A stretch of DNA of 64,000 bases from Candidatus Electronema sp. (GCA_026645415.1 JAPEVH010000075.1:18832-82831); one strand, 5' to 3'; counted from the first letter of the stretch, positions 1 to 8,246 are shown. A program made the numbers and translations. Notes: generated from the letters alone by a model not told the origin.

Positions 1-1
1 G

Positions 2-604
2 CTGGATAATGCTCTCTGCGATAATGACCTGTTTGAAATAGCCTTTCTTGCGCAAAAACACGACAGGCACGAATGGCTGGAAGAAACCATCACCGCATAT
101 TTGCAATCTGATTTTTCTTTGGATACGGCCAAGGGACTCTTCCTATTCGGTTTTCTGGATGATCCTTCCGCCGGTAAGCGGTTGAACGCTTGGATAGCGG
201 AGAAACAATCGTCTTGGCTGCACGATTGCGCCAGAAAAGCAAAGATAATCCATGAACGCAACCAATGGGCGCATCACTGGTTTGAACGTTTTGTCAACCA
301 CGAAGAAACGCTTCAGGCATGGGCGGCATTCCGTCTCTTTCTACGCTGCGTTGACCGGCGGTTCTGGCTTTGGGGTGAAGAGATGATTTACTCGCTGGAG
401 GTGCCTTATGAACGGTTTGAGCATTACCGAGCCTGCCGTGAATCTATCGTGAAGGCTATCAAGGAGAACGAAGAGAAGTCACCGTTTGAGCTGAAAAAAC
501 ACTTGGTCGGCTGGAAAGTGCAGGAAAATCAGCTTTGGCCGTGGCTGGGAGCGTATTTGCCAGAAGAAGATGCGCAGACAACACAAGAATCATGCCCCCG
601 TTAA
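2..604 (+). CDS. Unknown protein, C-terminal part (5' end off the window)
   Basis: The reading frame is already open at the first bases and runs about 200 codons to a TAA at 602-604, so only the C-terminal part is present. A TTG at 101 could start it, but the upstream codons are also open and I see no clear ribosome site, so a left-edge truncation is more likely. The product is rich in Trp, Arg and charged helical stretches, with no signal peptide or membrane segment, like the helical tail of a large NTPase or repeat protein. I do not recognise the family. Its last 13 bases overlap the start of the MmeI-like remnant, which suggests the two were once translationally coupled, perhaps as parts of one defence locus (inference). 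Confidence 0.55.
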   Translation: MDNALCDNDLFEIAFLAQKHDRHEWLEETITAYLQSDFSLDTAKGLFLFGFLDDPSAGKRLNAWIAEKQSSWLHDCARKAKIIHERNQWAHHWFERFVNHEETLQAWAAFRLFLRCVDRRFWLWGEEMIYSLEVPYERFEHYRACRESIVKAIKENEEKSPFELKKHLVGWKVQENQLWPWLGAYLPEEDAQTTQESCPR

Positions 605-879
605 GCTGGAACGAAATCAAGGCCCGTGCGGTCGCCTTTTCCCGCGACTGGGCCGAAGCCAAGACCTTCTGGAACGAGTTCTTCCTCTGGAAGGGAATGC
701 TGCTCAAGGCGCACCAAACCTTGGACAAGGCGGTTGACACAGCTTACGGCAAGCGTGATTTCAAATCTGAGGCCGAGCGGGTGGCCTTTCTGTTCGATCT
801 CCACCAGAAATACATTGGCCTGCTGCCAACTACCGAGAAAGCGAAGAAGCCGGGCCGGAAGAGAAAGACAGGCACGTAG
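592..879 (+). pseudogene. Internally deleted remnant of an MmeI-type restriction-modification enzyme
   Basis: A 95-codon frame. Its N-terminus (ATG at 592, PPLSWNEIKARAVAFSRDW) matches the start of MmeI-like type IIL/IIG enzymes. Its C-terminus (LLKAHQTLDKAVDTAYG, then AFLFDLHQKYIGLLP and a basic tail) matches the extreme end of the same family. Full-length members are about 900 residues. The nuclease, the methyltransferase motifs and the target-recognition domain are all absent. A short LWKGMLL segment between the ends resembles the nuclease-domain piece ending in EH/EMKS, so two successive in-frame deletions are likely. It should have no enzymatic activity. Family recognition is from memory of MmeI; the deletion model is inference. 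Confidence 0.8.
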
Positions 880-920
880 GAGGGGCATTCACAAATCCCT
901 GTGAGTTCCGGCTGCGTTGC

Positions 921-949
921 TTGACAGCCAATGAAGGGCATTCTACAAT
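921..949 (+). promoter_or_regulatory. Sigma-70-type promoter of vapD
   Basis: TTGACA at 921-926, a 17-base spacer, then TACAAT at 944-949: near consensus. It lies about 50 bases before the vapD ATG. The leader between is very AT-rich with two AATATT motifs, a possible autoregulatory site (inference). Confidence 0.7.
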
Positions 950-997
950 ATAACAGTTTTAATATTCCTAATAATAAATATTCCAGAGAGACCTGTA

Positions 998-1282
998 ATG
1001 TATGCAATAGCCTTTGATTTGCGAGTTTCCGATCTTGAAACTCACTACACCGGAAACTCATACAACAATGCTTACGGTGATATTAAAAAATTCCTTGAGA
1101 CAAAGGGATTCAGCAGACAGCAAGGCAGCGTACATTTCGGTGATGTGGACAAGATAGACGCGGTAAAGTGTGTCATGGCTGTCAATGCCCTGAGCAATCA
1201 GTTTCCTTGGTTTAAGCAATGCGTAACAGATATACGCATGTTGCGTATTGAAGAAAACAACGACCTGTATCCGGCGTTGTAG
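998..1282 (+). CDS. vapD: VapD-family endoribonuclease (Cas2-like fold)
   Basis: A 94-residue protein starting MYAIAFDL and ending with the family pattern FPWFKQCVTDIRMLRIEE. Length and both ends fit VapD (virulence-associated protein D), a ferredoxin-like RNase structurally related to Cas2 and usually a toxin. Position D7 in AFDL matches the acidic residue conserved in VapD and Cas2. A strong promoter sits at 921-949. No VapX-type antitoxin ORF is visible next to it: upstream is the MmeI remnant and downstream, 18 bases away, is glgX. It may therefore be an orphan toxin or a domesticated RNase (inference). Confidence 0.85.
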   Translation: MYAIAFDLRVSDLETHYTGNSYNNAYGDIKKFLETKGFSRQQGSVHFGDVDKIDAVKCVMAVNALSNQFPWFKQCVTDIRMLRIEENNDLYPAL

Positions 1283-1300
1283 CTTGAGCATTCCATCACC

Positions 1301-3412
1301 ATGAACTCAGCATTTCCCACTTCGCAAGGCAGCCCTTTACCACTTGGAGCAACCATCACGCCTGATGGTATCAACTTTGCTATCTTTTCTCGCCATGCCG
1401 AGAGCGTTTGTTTGGTTTTGGGTATCAAGGATGAACAGAAAAGAGCTGAACGCATTACCATCAAACTTGATTCCAAGATGAACAAGACCGGAGATATTTG
1501 GCATATCTTAGTAAGTGACGTGCCTGCCTATGTTCGTTATGGCTGGCGACTTTCCGGGCCTTGGGAGCCAAAGACTTCTGGTCTGGCCTATAACAGCGAT
1601 CTGATTCTGATTGACCCTCATGCCAAGGAACTGCGCTCGCCACCTTGGGGCCAGCCGCACCTTGGGGCTGGACAACAAACTTTTGCCCTCATCCCGGACA
1701 AGTCCTATGACTGGGAGGGTGATCGGCCCCTCAACATTCCACTCCAAGATTCGATCATCTATGAGCTGCATGTGCGCGGCTTCACCTTTCATCCCTCATC
1801 AAAGTGCCGCTCTCGTGGCACCTTCCAAGGTATCACCCAGAAAATAGGCTATCTGAAACGGTTAGGCATTACTGCGATTGAACTGATGCCAGTCACGGAA
1901 TTTGATGAGACAGACTGTCCTTTTGTCAGCCCAGTAGCTGGCACTCGGCTGCGCAACTATTGGGGCTATAGTCCGCTTTCATTCTTTGCCCCTAAACCAG
2001 CCTATGCAGACAATAGTCCGCATCCGCTGAACGAGTTCCGCGACATGGTCAAGGCCCTGCATAAGGCAGGAATTGAGGTTATCTTAGATATTGTTTTTAA
2101 CCACACAGCAGAAGGTGGTTGGGATGGCAAGACCGGTTCCTTCCGAGGCATTGATAATCCGATTTATTATCTGCTTGATCCGTGGACTAAAGCCTATCTC
2201 AACTTTTCCGGCTGTGGCAATACCTGCAACTGCAATCATCCGATTGTCCGTAGCCTGATCATAGATGCGTTGCACTGGTGGGTTATGGATATGCACGTAG
2301 ATGGCTTCCGCTTTGATCTGGCCTCGATTCTAGGACGTGACCAGCAGGGCCATGTCCTCAGCAACCCGCCTATGGTCGAGATGATTGCTGAAGACCCCAT
2401 CTTGGCCAACACCAAGATCATTGCTGAAGCATGGGATGCAGCCGGGCTGTATCAGGTAGGGCATTTCTCTGACCACTACCGTTGGGCCGAGTGGAATGGT
2501 CGTTTCCGCGATGACGTGCGCATGTTCATGAATGGCGCGGCTGGACTGACTGGCACACTTGCCACCCGGATTGCTGGCAGCTCAGACCTGTATCAGCACA
2601 ATGGCCGCCGTCCTTGCAACTCTATCAACTTTATTACCAGCCATGATGGTTTTACCCTAGCTGACTTGGTCAGCTACAATGAAAAGCACAACTTTGCTAA
2701 TGGCGAGGGTAACAGGGACGGCGATAACCACAACTTGAGCTGGAATTCCGGGATAGAGGGGCCAACTGAAGATAAGAAAGTCCTTCAGCTCCGTAGCCGC
2801 AGGATTAGGACGATGGCGGTTATCCTCTTGCTCTCACAAGGAGTGCCAATGCTGGTTGCTGGAGATGAGTTTGGCAGGACGCAGCAGGGTAATAACAATG
2901 CGTGGTGTCAAGACAATGAAATAAGCTGGATTAACTGGCAGCTTGCCGCAAAGAACAGAGGCCAGCTCCGCTTCTTCCGTAAGCTCATCTGTCTGCGCCG
3001 GAGTTACAGCATTTTCCGGCGAGCAGAGTTCTTTGAGGTGAGTCGCCCAGATAGACCGCCTTCCTCACAAGAGATAATCTGGCACGGTCTTCAGCCAAAT
3101 CAGCCTGACTGGTCAGAGCAGAGCTGCGTGCTGGCCTTTCTGCTCAAGGATATTCATCCCGGCGATGATGGCGACAGTAACTTTTTCATCATGCTGAATG
3201 GGCAGCCAGATCAGGCCGCGCTCTTCACAGTGCCAGAGACAGCTACGGTTGGCAAACGGTGCGTATGGAAAAAGATTATTGATACGGGCTTGGCTGCCCC
3301 TGCCGATTTTGTTGACCTTACCAAGGCAAAGGAACTTGCTGTAGGTTCTCAGGTGAGTGTTGCAGCAATGGGCTGCGTGGTCTTGCAAACGCAGGAAATC
3401 TATACTCCCTGA
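1301..3412 (+). CDS. glgX: Glycogen debranching enzyme GlgX (GH13)
   Basis: A 703-residue cytoplasmic enzyme that hydrolyses alpha-1,6 branches of limit-dextrin glycogen. It has an N-terminal CBM48-like domain (about 10-100) and then a GH13 barrel. Visible catalytic signatures are VDGFRFDLAS (nucleophile Asp near residue 339), IIAEAWDAAG (acid/base Glu near 376) and FITSHDGFTL (transition-state Asp near 448). NCNHPIVRSL and VAGDEFGRTQQGNNN are typical of the GlgX/isoamylase group. Length is normal. The ATG at 1301 starts the family's first conserved block. It follows vapD by 18 bases and may be co-transcribed, though no functional link is expected. No other glycogen gene is in the window. Confidence 0.95.
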   Translation: MNSAFPTSQGSPLPLGATITPDGINFAIFSRHAESVCLVLGIKDEQKRAERITIKLDSKMNKTGDIWHILVSDVPAYVRYGWRLSGPWEPKTSGLAYNSDLILIDPHAKELRSPPWGQPHLGAGQQTFALIPDKSYDWEGDRPLNIPLQDSIIYELHVRGFTFHPSSKCRSRGTFQGITQKIGYLKRLGITAIELMPVTEFDETDCPFVSPVAGTRLRNYWGYSPLSFFAPKPAYADNSPHPLNEFRDMVKALHKAGIEVILDIVFNHTAEGGWDGKTGSFRGIDNPIYYLLDPWTKAYLNFSGCGNTCNCNHPIVRSLIIDALHWWVMDMHVDGFRFDLASILGRDQQGHVLSNPPMVEMIAEDPILANTKIIAEAWDAAGLYQVGHFSDHYRWAEWNGRFRDDVRMFMNGAAGLTGTLATRIAGSSDLYQHNGRRPCNSINFITSHDGFTLADLVSYNEKHNFANGEGNRDGDNHNLSWNSGIEGPTEDKKVLQLRSRRIRTMAVILLLSQGVPMLVAGDEFGRTQQGNNNAWCQDNEISWINWQLAAKNRGQLRFFRKLICLRRSYSIFRRAEFFEVSRPDRPPSSQEIIWHGLQPNQPDWSEQSCVLAFLLKDIHPGDDGDSNFFIMLNGQPDQAALFTVPETATVGKRCVWKKIIDTGLAAPADFVDLTKAKELAVGSQVSVAAMGCVVLQTQEIYTP

Positions 3413-3430
3413 ACAGATAGCATCTTCCTG

Positions 3431-4135
3431 TTACCCTGCTTGTTTATCAACGTCTATCAAGAGGGCAAGTACGCTGCCAACAAGGTACACGAGGCCACCA
3501 GCCCAAAGAATATCACTGACAAAATGTGCTCCTTGAAGAATTCGCGCAATACCAACAAGGACACCAAACAGCAGGCCAGAGCAAAGGAATACAAGGGCAG
3601 TAGTCCGCCGTTTTTCACGAAGAACAAACCAAGGCGCGATACTGGCAAAGGCAATCGCGGCATGGCCTGAAGGAAAGGAACTGTTTGTTCCAGCAGTACC
3701 AGGCTGCCAGAATTGGGTAAAGTGCTGCTCTCCGCCAAATTCGACAATTTCTCTCGGCCGTGCTCGACCAAACTCTCCTTTGAGGGCAACGTTGACGAGC
3801 AGCCCTGGGCCAAGGCCAATGAGAAGAAGGATAAAGACTGCCCCCTTGCGCCACGAAGCATATTTCTCTACCCAAAAGCTGACCAGCAACATTGTTAGAG
3901 CAACAAGAGCAATAAGGGCTGCTGGTACTGCTGCCAATTTGTACAGCATGTTCCAAGGAAAAACATTGCCACCCGGCCACGCCCAGCTAGAAGCTGGCAA
4001 GACAGCGGCTATTTCGAGATTACGAGGCACTAACGAAATAACTAAGCGGTCTGCATCAAAGAGACAGATTAGGACGCTGGTCAGGACAAGAAACAAAAGG
4101 ACTATAACAAGTTCTATCAATCTTTTTTGTAACAT
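3431..4135 (-). CDS. PAP2-family membrane phosphatase
   Basis: A 234-residue integral membrane protein with about six hydrophobic segments. The three type 2 phosphatidic acid phosphatase motifs are visible: KGEFGRARP (KxxxxxxRP form), SFPSGHA, and ARILQGAHFVSD (RxxxxxHxxxD with the catalytic His). Such enzymes dephosphorylate lipid phosphates such as undecaprenyl pyrophosphate, phosphatidylglycerophosphate or lipid A 1-phosphate at the periplasmic face. Sequence alone does not fix the substrate. It converges with glgX across 18 bases and stands alone on its strand. Confidence 0.85.
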   Translation of the reverse strand: MLQKRLIELVIVLLFLVLTSVLICLFDADRLVISLVPRNLEIAAVLPASSWAWPGGNVFPWNMLYKLAAVPAALIALVALTMLLVSFWVEKYASWRKGAVFILLLIGLGPGLLVNVALKGEFGRARPREIVEFGGEQHFTQFWQPGTAGTNSSFPSGHAAIAFASIAPWFVLREKRRTTALVFLCSGLLFGVLVGIARILQGAHFVSDILWAGGLVYLVGSVLALLIDVDKQAG

Positions 4136-4203
4136 ACGTTACCACACAGGCTAAACAGACCGGATGAGAAGAAAGAATTCCTCTCTAAGGCAGTCTTTTT
4201 ATA

Positions 4204-4233
4204 TTTACAGAACGAGCCAAATAATACTATATT
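4204..4233 (+). promoter_or_regulatory. Candidate promoter of tRNA-Arg
   Basis: TTTACA at 4204-4209, an 18-base spacer, TATATT at 4228-4233, about 50 bases before the tRNA. Moderate match only. Confidence 0.4.
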
Positions 4234-4286
4234 GGCGACGCAGATAGTAAGCGCGACGCAAGCAGCTAGAGCGTCAGCTTAGGTAA

Positions 4287-4363
4287 GGGCGGGTAGCTCA
4301 GTTGGATAGAGTGTTGGCCTCCGAAGCCAAAGGTCGTGGGTTCGACTCCCTCCTCGCCCACCA
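4287..4363 (+). tRNA. tRNA-Arg (anticodon CCG)
   Basis: The cloverleaf can be drawn by hand. The acceptor stem GGGCGGG (4287-4293) pairs with CTCGCCC (4353-4359) with one G-T. The D arm begins TAGCTCAGTTGG. The anticodon stem TTGGC/GCCAA encloses the loop CTCCGAA with CCG at 4321-4323. The T loop TTCGACT is flanked by GTGGG/CCCTC, with one T-T mismatch. The discriminator is A and CCA is encoded at 4361-4363. CCG reads the arginine codon CGG. Confidence 0.93.
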
Positions 4364-4378
4364 AGTTTTTCTCCAAGA

Positions 4379-5335
4379 TCATCCTCTTGTATTTTCCACT
4401 TCCTGTGTTTCCATAGCCAGTTCAATGAGTCGGTCTAGCAAGGTAGGGAAATCTAACCCTGCTTGAGCAGCCGCTTGCGGTAAAAGGCTTGTTGGAGTCA
4501 TGCCAGGAATGGTGTTGGTCTCCAGCAGAAAGATCTCTCCATCCTCCCGAACGATCATATCAGTACGGCTGCATCCCCGAAGTTGCAACGCCTTATGTGC
4601 GCGGATGCCATAGTCCTGCGCCGTGTCCCGAATCGTATCATCTACCTCTGCTGGGCAAACTTCTCTGGTTGCGCCGGGCGTGTACTTGGCCTCGTAATCA
4701 AAGAAATCATAGCGGCTGTCTGGGATGACCTCTACCAAGGGTAAGGCAATCAGTTCCGCATTGCCAAGCACCCCGACAGTGATCTCTCGCCCCTTGATAA
4801 ACTCCTCCACCATCACTTGGCTGTCGTGAACAAAGGCTTTGGCAAGAGCAGTGGAGAGCTGCTCTGCCTGCCGGACTATCGACATGCCCAATGAAGAGCC
4901 TTGCCGTACTGGTTTAACCACCAGCGGGAGGGTCAACTTGTTCAGCAAAGGGGCTGGCTCGGCAATGTGGGCCTTTGTTGCCATTTCCCATGCAGCTACC
5001 GGCAGACCATGCAACCTGTACATGGTCTTAGCCAAATGCTTGTCCATAGCCAGTGCGCTGCCCAGCACCCCAGCACCCTGATAGGGAATGCCAAGGAGTT
5101 CCAGCATTCCTTGCACTGTGCCGTCCTCGCCGTGCAAGCCGTGCAGGAGGATAAAGGCCGCATCCAGCTTGTCCGCATCCGCAGCAAGCCGGGCAAGGTC
5201 AGTGGCTGAGTCGTAGCGCAGCACCTCGTATGTATCCTTGTTCAAGGCTTGTTCCACGCCTGCGGCTCCTCTTAACGAAACCTCACGTTCCCCGGAAGTG
5301 CCTCCGGCAATCAATGCCAGCCGTATTCTGCTCAT
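4379..5335 (-). CDS. ddl: D-alanine--D-alanine ligase
   Basis: A 318-residue ATP-grasp enzyme joining two D-alanines for peptidoglycan precursor synthesis. I place the start at the ATG at 5335 because the protein then begins MSRIRLALIAGGTSGEREVS, the usual Ddl N-terminus; the frame continues upstream without conserved sequence. Other signatures are LHGLHGEDGTVQG, the ATP-grasp region VVKPVRQGSSLGMS, MVEEFIKGREITVGVLG and the end block FLLETNTIPGMTPTSLLPQ. Alanine racemase, which supplies the substrate, lies at 52 kb. There is no mur/fts cluster here, so this ddl stands outside the usual dcw context. Confidence 0.93.
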   Translation of the reverse strand: MSRIRLALIAGGTSGEREVSLRGAAGVEQALNKDTYEVLRYDSATDLARLAADADKLDAAFILLHGLHGEDGTVQGMLELLGIPYQGAGVLGSALAMDKHLAKTMYRLHGLPVAAWEMATKAHIAEPAPLLNKLTLPLVVKPVRQGSSLGMSIVRQAEQLSTALAKAFVHDSQVMVEEFIKGREITVGVLGNAELIALPLVEVIPDSRYDFFDYEAKYTPGATREVCPAEVDDTIRDTAQDYGIRAHKALQLRGCSRTDMIVREDGEIFLLETNTIPGMTPTSLLPQAAAQAGLDFPTLLDRLIELAMETQEVENTRG

Positions 5336-5498
5336 GGTGTGTTCTTTGTTGCAGGATGATGATAAAGAAGCTGTTTGCTCCACTATAAAGTGGTCGTCTA
5401 GCTTGTCAAGGGCAAAGCGGTTCTGGTACACTAAGCAGCTTTGGTATTGGGAGATTGGCACTGCTTTGAGGGCGCAACACGGGAGGGAGGAGCAAGGG

Positions 5499-5720
5499 AT
5501 GGACATCACAGGCTTTGGGCAGGTTGCCCCGTATCTCACCCACCCGCTGGTGCTGGCGGGCTTTGGGCTGATGCTGGTCTTTGGCATTCACAAAGAGATT
5601 GTGAAGTCTGGGCTGCTGCCGCAAGTGAGCAAGAAGGACGGCAGCGAGATACTCAAGCTGATTCTCCGCTACGGCTTCTGGCGGGCCTTGACGCGGCTGC
5701 TTGGAATATGGAGAAGGTGA
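5499..5720 (+). CDS. Short membrane protein, probably a truncated N-terminal domain
   Basis: A 73-residue frame from the ATG at 5499, preceded by a purine-rich site (GGGAGGGAGG). It has one hydrophobic segment (LVLAGFGLMLVFGI) and a following basic, amphipathic part (ILKLILRYGFWRALTRLLGIWRR). The layout resembles the N-terminal membrane anchor found on larger bacterial signalling or repeat proteins, where a second membrane helix follows the RYGF motif. Here the frame stops just after it, so this may be a decayed fragment. It is followed by a perfect 10-bp hairpin at 5764-5794. No function can be assigned. Confidence 0.5.
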   Translation: MDITGFGQVAPYLTHPLVLAGFGLMLVFGIHKEIVKSGLLPQVSKKDGSEILKLILRYGFWRALTRLLGIWRR

Positions 5721-5763
5721 GACGATTGACGCAGGAAAGCAGGCTGCCATGCCCGCCAGCCGC

Positions 5764-5794
5764 GCTGACTCCGTCCGCAAGGGCCGGAGTCAGC
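5764..5794. terminator. Perfect hairpin between convergent genes
   Basis: GCTGACTCCG at 5764-5773 pairs perfectly with CGGAGTCAGC at 5785-5794 around an 11-base loop. It lies between the plus-strand 73-residue ORF and the 3' end of the DUF2278 gene. It is a plausible terminator for either strand, although no U-tract follows. Confidence 0.5.
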
Positions 5795-5827
5795 AGCCTC
5801 TACAGTGCTTGCTGCATTAGGTGATGC

Positions 5828-6904
5828 TCACCTGAAGATAACCACATACCCTTCTTTCTGAGCCTGCTGCTTGGTATAGCTCACACCGTCTATCTTTATC
5901 CCCTTATCGTCCAGCAGTGTCAGCAGCCCGCCTTTGTTCGAGAGCGGGACATTGCCCATTTCAACCGCATGGATGCCTCCAGTAGGCAGGATGACTTCCT
6001 CAGCAATGAGCCGCACCTGCTCCGTCTTGTTGAGGATGGACCAGCCTTTGAGGTTGACCGGCTTCGGGGAGCGATTCATCAGCCAGACAGTTTCCGGGCT
6101 GCCTGTATGCGCAGGAGTGCCTTCCGGCCCAATGGGATTGACCAATGCTCCAACAAGGGCGACATTCATCTCCATTGGAATAGGAGGAGTTATTACTGGC
6201 TGCTCCTCACCGCCGGTTAACGGTGGTTGTTGATCAAGGATAAGCTGCTTCAGGTTGGGGCTTCCCGGCAGAGCGTTTCCTGTCAGCTCGTCCGTGTGTG
6301 CGGCCTGGCTGGCAAAGGCAATCAGGATGGCGGTGTAAGTGCCATCGTTGTTTTGAATGAACATGCCACCGTCCTGCCAGACACCATTGAACCTGGCAAA
6401 TCTGCCTGCGCTGCCCTGATTCATGTGCACATCATGGATGCCTTGGCGACTGGGCAGATAAGGCTCGCCGAAAAGGTGAATCGTCGCCCTCCGATCAACG
6501 GCTGCATCCAGGAGCGGCATGACAAGATCAAGCACATCATTTTCCGTTCCGGGAATATCGTGCGGGAGAATGCGCCCCTTTTTCAGATCAATCAGGTTGC
6601 CTCGGATGTAGTCGAGTGCAAGACCGTTCGGCTTGTTCTCCAGTTTGCGGAAACCCGGTTGGAGTTCGGCCAGCTTCTCTGTGATCGGGTGTTTGAAGTT
6701 CAGATCAATCCAGACCACAAGCTCTGAGATAGCTGATTGTGACTTCACATTGATCGAGGCCCGACGCGCACCATCATACTCCCCCCCACCAGTGCCGTCA
6801 TCGTAGAACAGATGAATATGCGGAGAGTGCGGATCATCCGCAGCAGTCTCCGGTATCGCCCGCACCGCCGTTGCCGTCCACACTCCGTATTCTTTCAGTG
6901 CCAT
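5828..6904 (-). CDS. DUF2278 (YukJ-like) protein with C-terminal lamin-tail domain
   Basis: A 358-residue protein. The first 220 residues (starting MALKEYGVWTATAVRAIPE, with HIHLFYDDG, DYIRGNLIDLKKGRILP and IHDVHMNQGS) fit the DUF2278/YukJ family. The last 100 residues (VWLMNRSPKPVNLKGWSILNK) look like an Ig-like lamin tail domain. This two-domain layout is known in the family; its biochemical role is not. A strong ribosome site (AGGAGG) precedes the ATG at 6904. It lies 21 bases downstream of the phospholipase/nuclease-like gene and is almost certainly co-transcribed with it. There is no signal peptide. Confidence 0.8.
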   Translation of the reverse strand: MALKEYGVWTATAVRAIPETAADDPHSPHIHLFYDDGTGGGEYDGARRASINVKSQSAISELVVWIDLNFKHPITEKLAELQPGFRKLENKPNGLALDYIRGNLIDLKKGRILPHDIPGTENDVLDLVMPLLDAAVDRRATIHLFGEPYLPSRQGIHDVHMNQGSAGRFARFNGVWQDGGMFIQNNDGTYTAILIAFASQAAHTDELTGNALPGSPNLKQLILDQQPPLTGGEEQPVITPPIPMEMNVALVGALVNPIGPEGTPAHTGSPETVWLMNRSPKPVNLKGWSILNKTEQVRLIAEEVILPTGGIHAVEMGNVPLSNKGGLLTLLDDKGIKIDGVSYTKQQAQKEGYVVIFR

Positions 6905-6925
6905 GTTGCCATTCCTCCTTGATAG

Positions 6926-7930
6926 TTAGTCCTGCTTTTTGGGATACAGCCGAGTCCATAAATACTTCCACGTTACAGCCACATTGAGCACAGCATCATG
7001 CAGGGCAACTTGATCAACCTTAGCCAGCAGATCGGGCTTGGCTTCCAGCACCTTCTCAAAGGGTGCGTATGCTCCCCCGCCATATTCATACTGATCAGGA
7101 GGCGCGATAATGCTGGCAATGGCAAAAGAGCCTCGGCAGACATAGATCATCTCAAGCCAGACATCCCGCTCAATCAGTTCAGGAATCTCGTTGGTGAAAT
7201 GAATGGCAAAAGCAGCATCCCTTTCCCGTGCCTTGTTCAGGATAGCAGCAGGGGTGTCATCCGTTGTCTGAAGTTTCTCATCATCAAAGTAGGTGCCAAC
7301 CTTCTGTGACCAATGGGCCTCCAATTCCTTATGCAGTCCATTGGCGTAGGAAGAGAGCTTCCGGGCATCGCAATGGCAGGGCATACAGGCATCCGCAACA
7401 AAATGGCTCTGCATGTAGAAGTACAGCGCCGCCTGCTCGGAATGGGTTCGGCAGTTGTCCGCAAGTTGCTCGGCAAACTGGTATCTGCCCGGCACCAGTT
7501 CTGCCAGATCAGCGTCTCCCATAATCAGCAGATCAGTGATGGCGGTGGTCAGCGCACTAGCTCGGTCGGCAATATGTTGCCCTGGCTGGGGATCTGCTTT
7601 ATAGGCATTGCCCCACCATGTCTCGTCCAGTAGAGTGTCTTCCTTAAACAGGGTGTGCATGGCCCGGGCTGGGCCAAGTTTGTTGAGCAGCTCCTGCTTG
7701 GGCAGGATGAAACGCTGCTGCTGCGGCCCATTGTAAGGTGCCATCTTCAGAATATGGTTGTCTGTGTCCGCGCCGCCGATCTTGGCATCGCGCTTGTCCG
7801 GGATCCAAGCACCAATAGCAGAGGATTTGACCAGCGGCTTGAGGAGATTGACCAGCTCCGGGCAGCTTCCCTCGTCCTCAAGGAGGGCAACGGCTCGGAC
7901 AGCAATCCAAGCATGTGTGCGTTGATTCAC
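6926..7930 (-). CDS. Zinc phospholipase C / P1-nuclease-like protein
   Basis: A 334-residue, mainly helical protein beginning MNQRTHAWIAVRAVALL from a GTG at 7930, with CAGGTG upstream as ribosome site. The early His-Ala-Trp, the Asp-rich PDKRDAKIGGADTDNH stretch and the central SHFVADACMPCHCD motif (near residues 175-190) resemble the His/Asp zinc ligands of the zinc-dependent phospholipase C and S1-P1 nuclease superfamily. I see no convincing signal peptide, so it may act in the cytoplasm. It is the first gene of a pair with DUF2278. The family call is from motif pattern only; its substrate is unknown. Confidence 0.6.
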   Translation of the reverse strand: MNQRTHAWIAVRAVALLEDEGSCPELVNLLKPLVKSSAIGAWIPDKRDAKIGGADTDNHILKMAPYNGPQQQRFILPKQELLNKLGPARAMHTLFKEDTLLDETWWGNAYKADPQPGQHIADRASALTTAITDLLIMGDADLAELVPGRYQFAEQLADNCRTHSEQAALYFYMQSHFVADACMPCHCDARKLSSYANGLHKELEAHWSQKVGTYFDDEKLQTTDDTPAAILNKARERDAAFAIHFTNEIPELIERDVWLEMIYVCRGSFAIASIIAPPDQYEYGGGAYAPFEKVLEAKPDLLAKVDQVALHDAVLNVAVTWKYLWTRLYPKKQD

Positions 7931-8161
7931 AATGATTCACCTGAGGTTGAGGTTATGGTTGCGCTCAGAGCACTCTGCCCATGCTGTCCCGTTTGTATAT
8001 CCTAGCCACAGTAATATAACTGATAACGCCACTGAGAGTGCGGACAACAAAGTTACAGAAAAGCATTTTTACTTTAAGCTGATAACCAGCAATTTTGCAA
8101 CTATTTTCTTTTTGCTCTGTATGAATTATCCCTACGTGCCAAGCACCCGATGCGGCCTCTC

Positions 8162-8246
8162 CCCGATACCGCTTCCGGGTTAGCCCGATAGTGCTTTCGG
8201 GCCAGCCCGATAGTAGTATCGGGGAAGGCTCGATAGTGGTATCGAG
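8162..8246. repeat. Degenerate array of four ~22-bp hairpin units
   Basis: In the 444-base gap between divergent genes (7931-8374), four consecutive units start at 8162, 8184, 8206 and 8229. Each begins C(C/T)CGATA and can fold on itself. Unit 3 is CCCGATA-GTAG-TATCGGG and unit 4 is CTCGATA-GTGG-TATCGAG, both perfect 7-bp stems with 4-base loops. Units 1 and 2 are weaker CCCG(A)...CGGG hairpins. The unit 4 core differs at only two of 18 positions from the repeat at 40756-40980. No reading frame is convincing here. The rest of the gap holds the downstream promoter and nothing else I can identify. Confidence 0.8.

Noticed and set aside
3440..4154. Plus-strand ORFs opposite the PAP2 phosphatase
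   Set aside because: They are antisense shadows with basic, low-complexity translations and no ribosome sites, while the minus frame has all three PAP2 motifs.
8162..8246. Integron attC sites or a retron msr/msd
   Set aside because: Units are only ~22 bp, with no core GTTRRRY sites, no integrase and no reverse transcriptase nearby.
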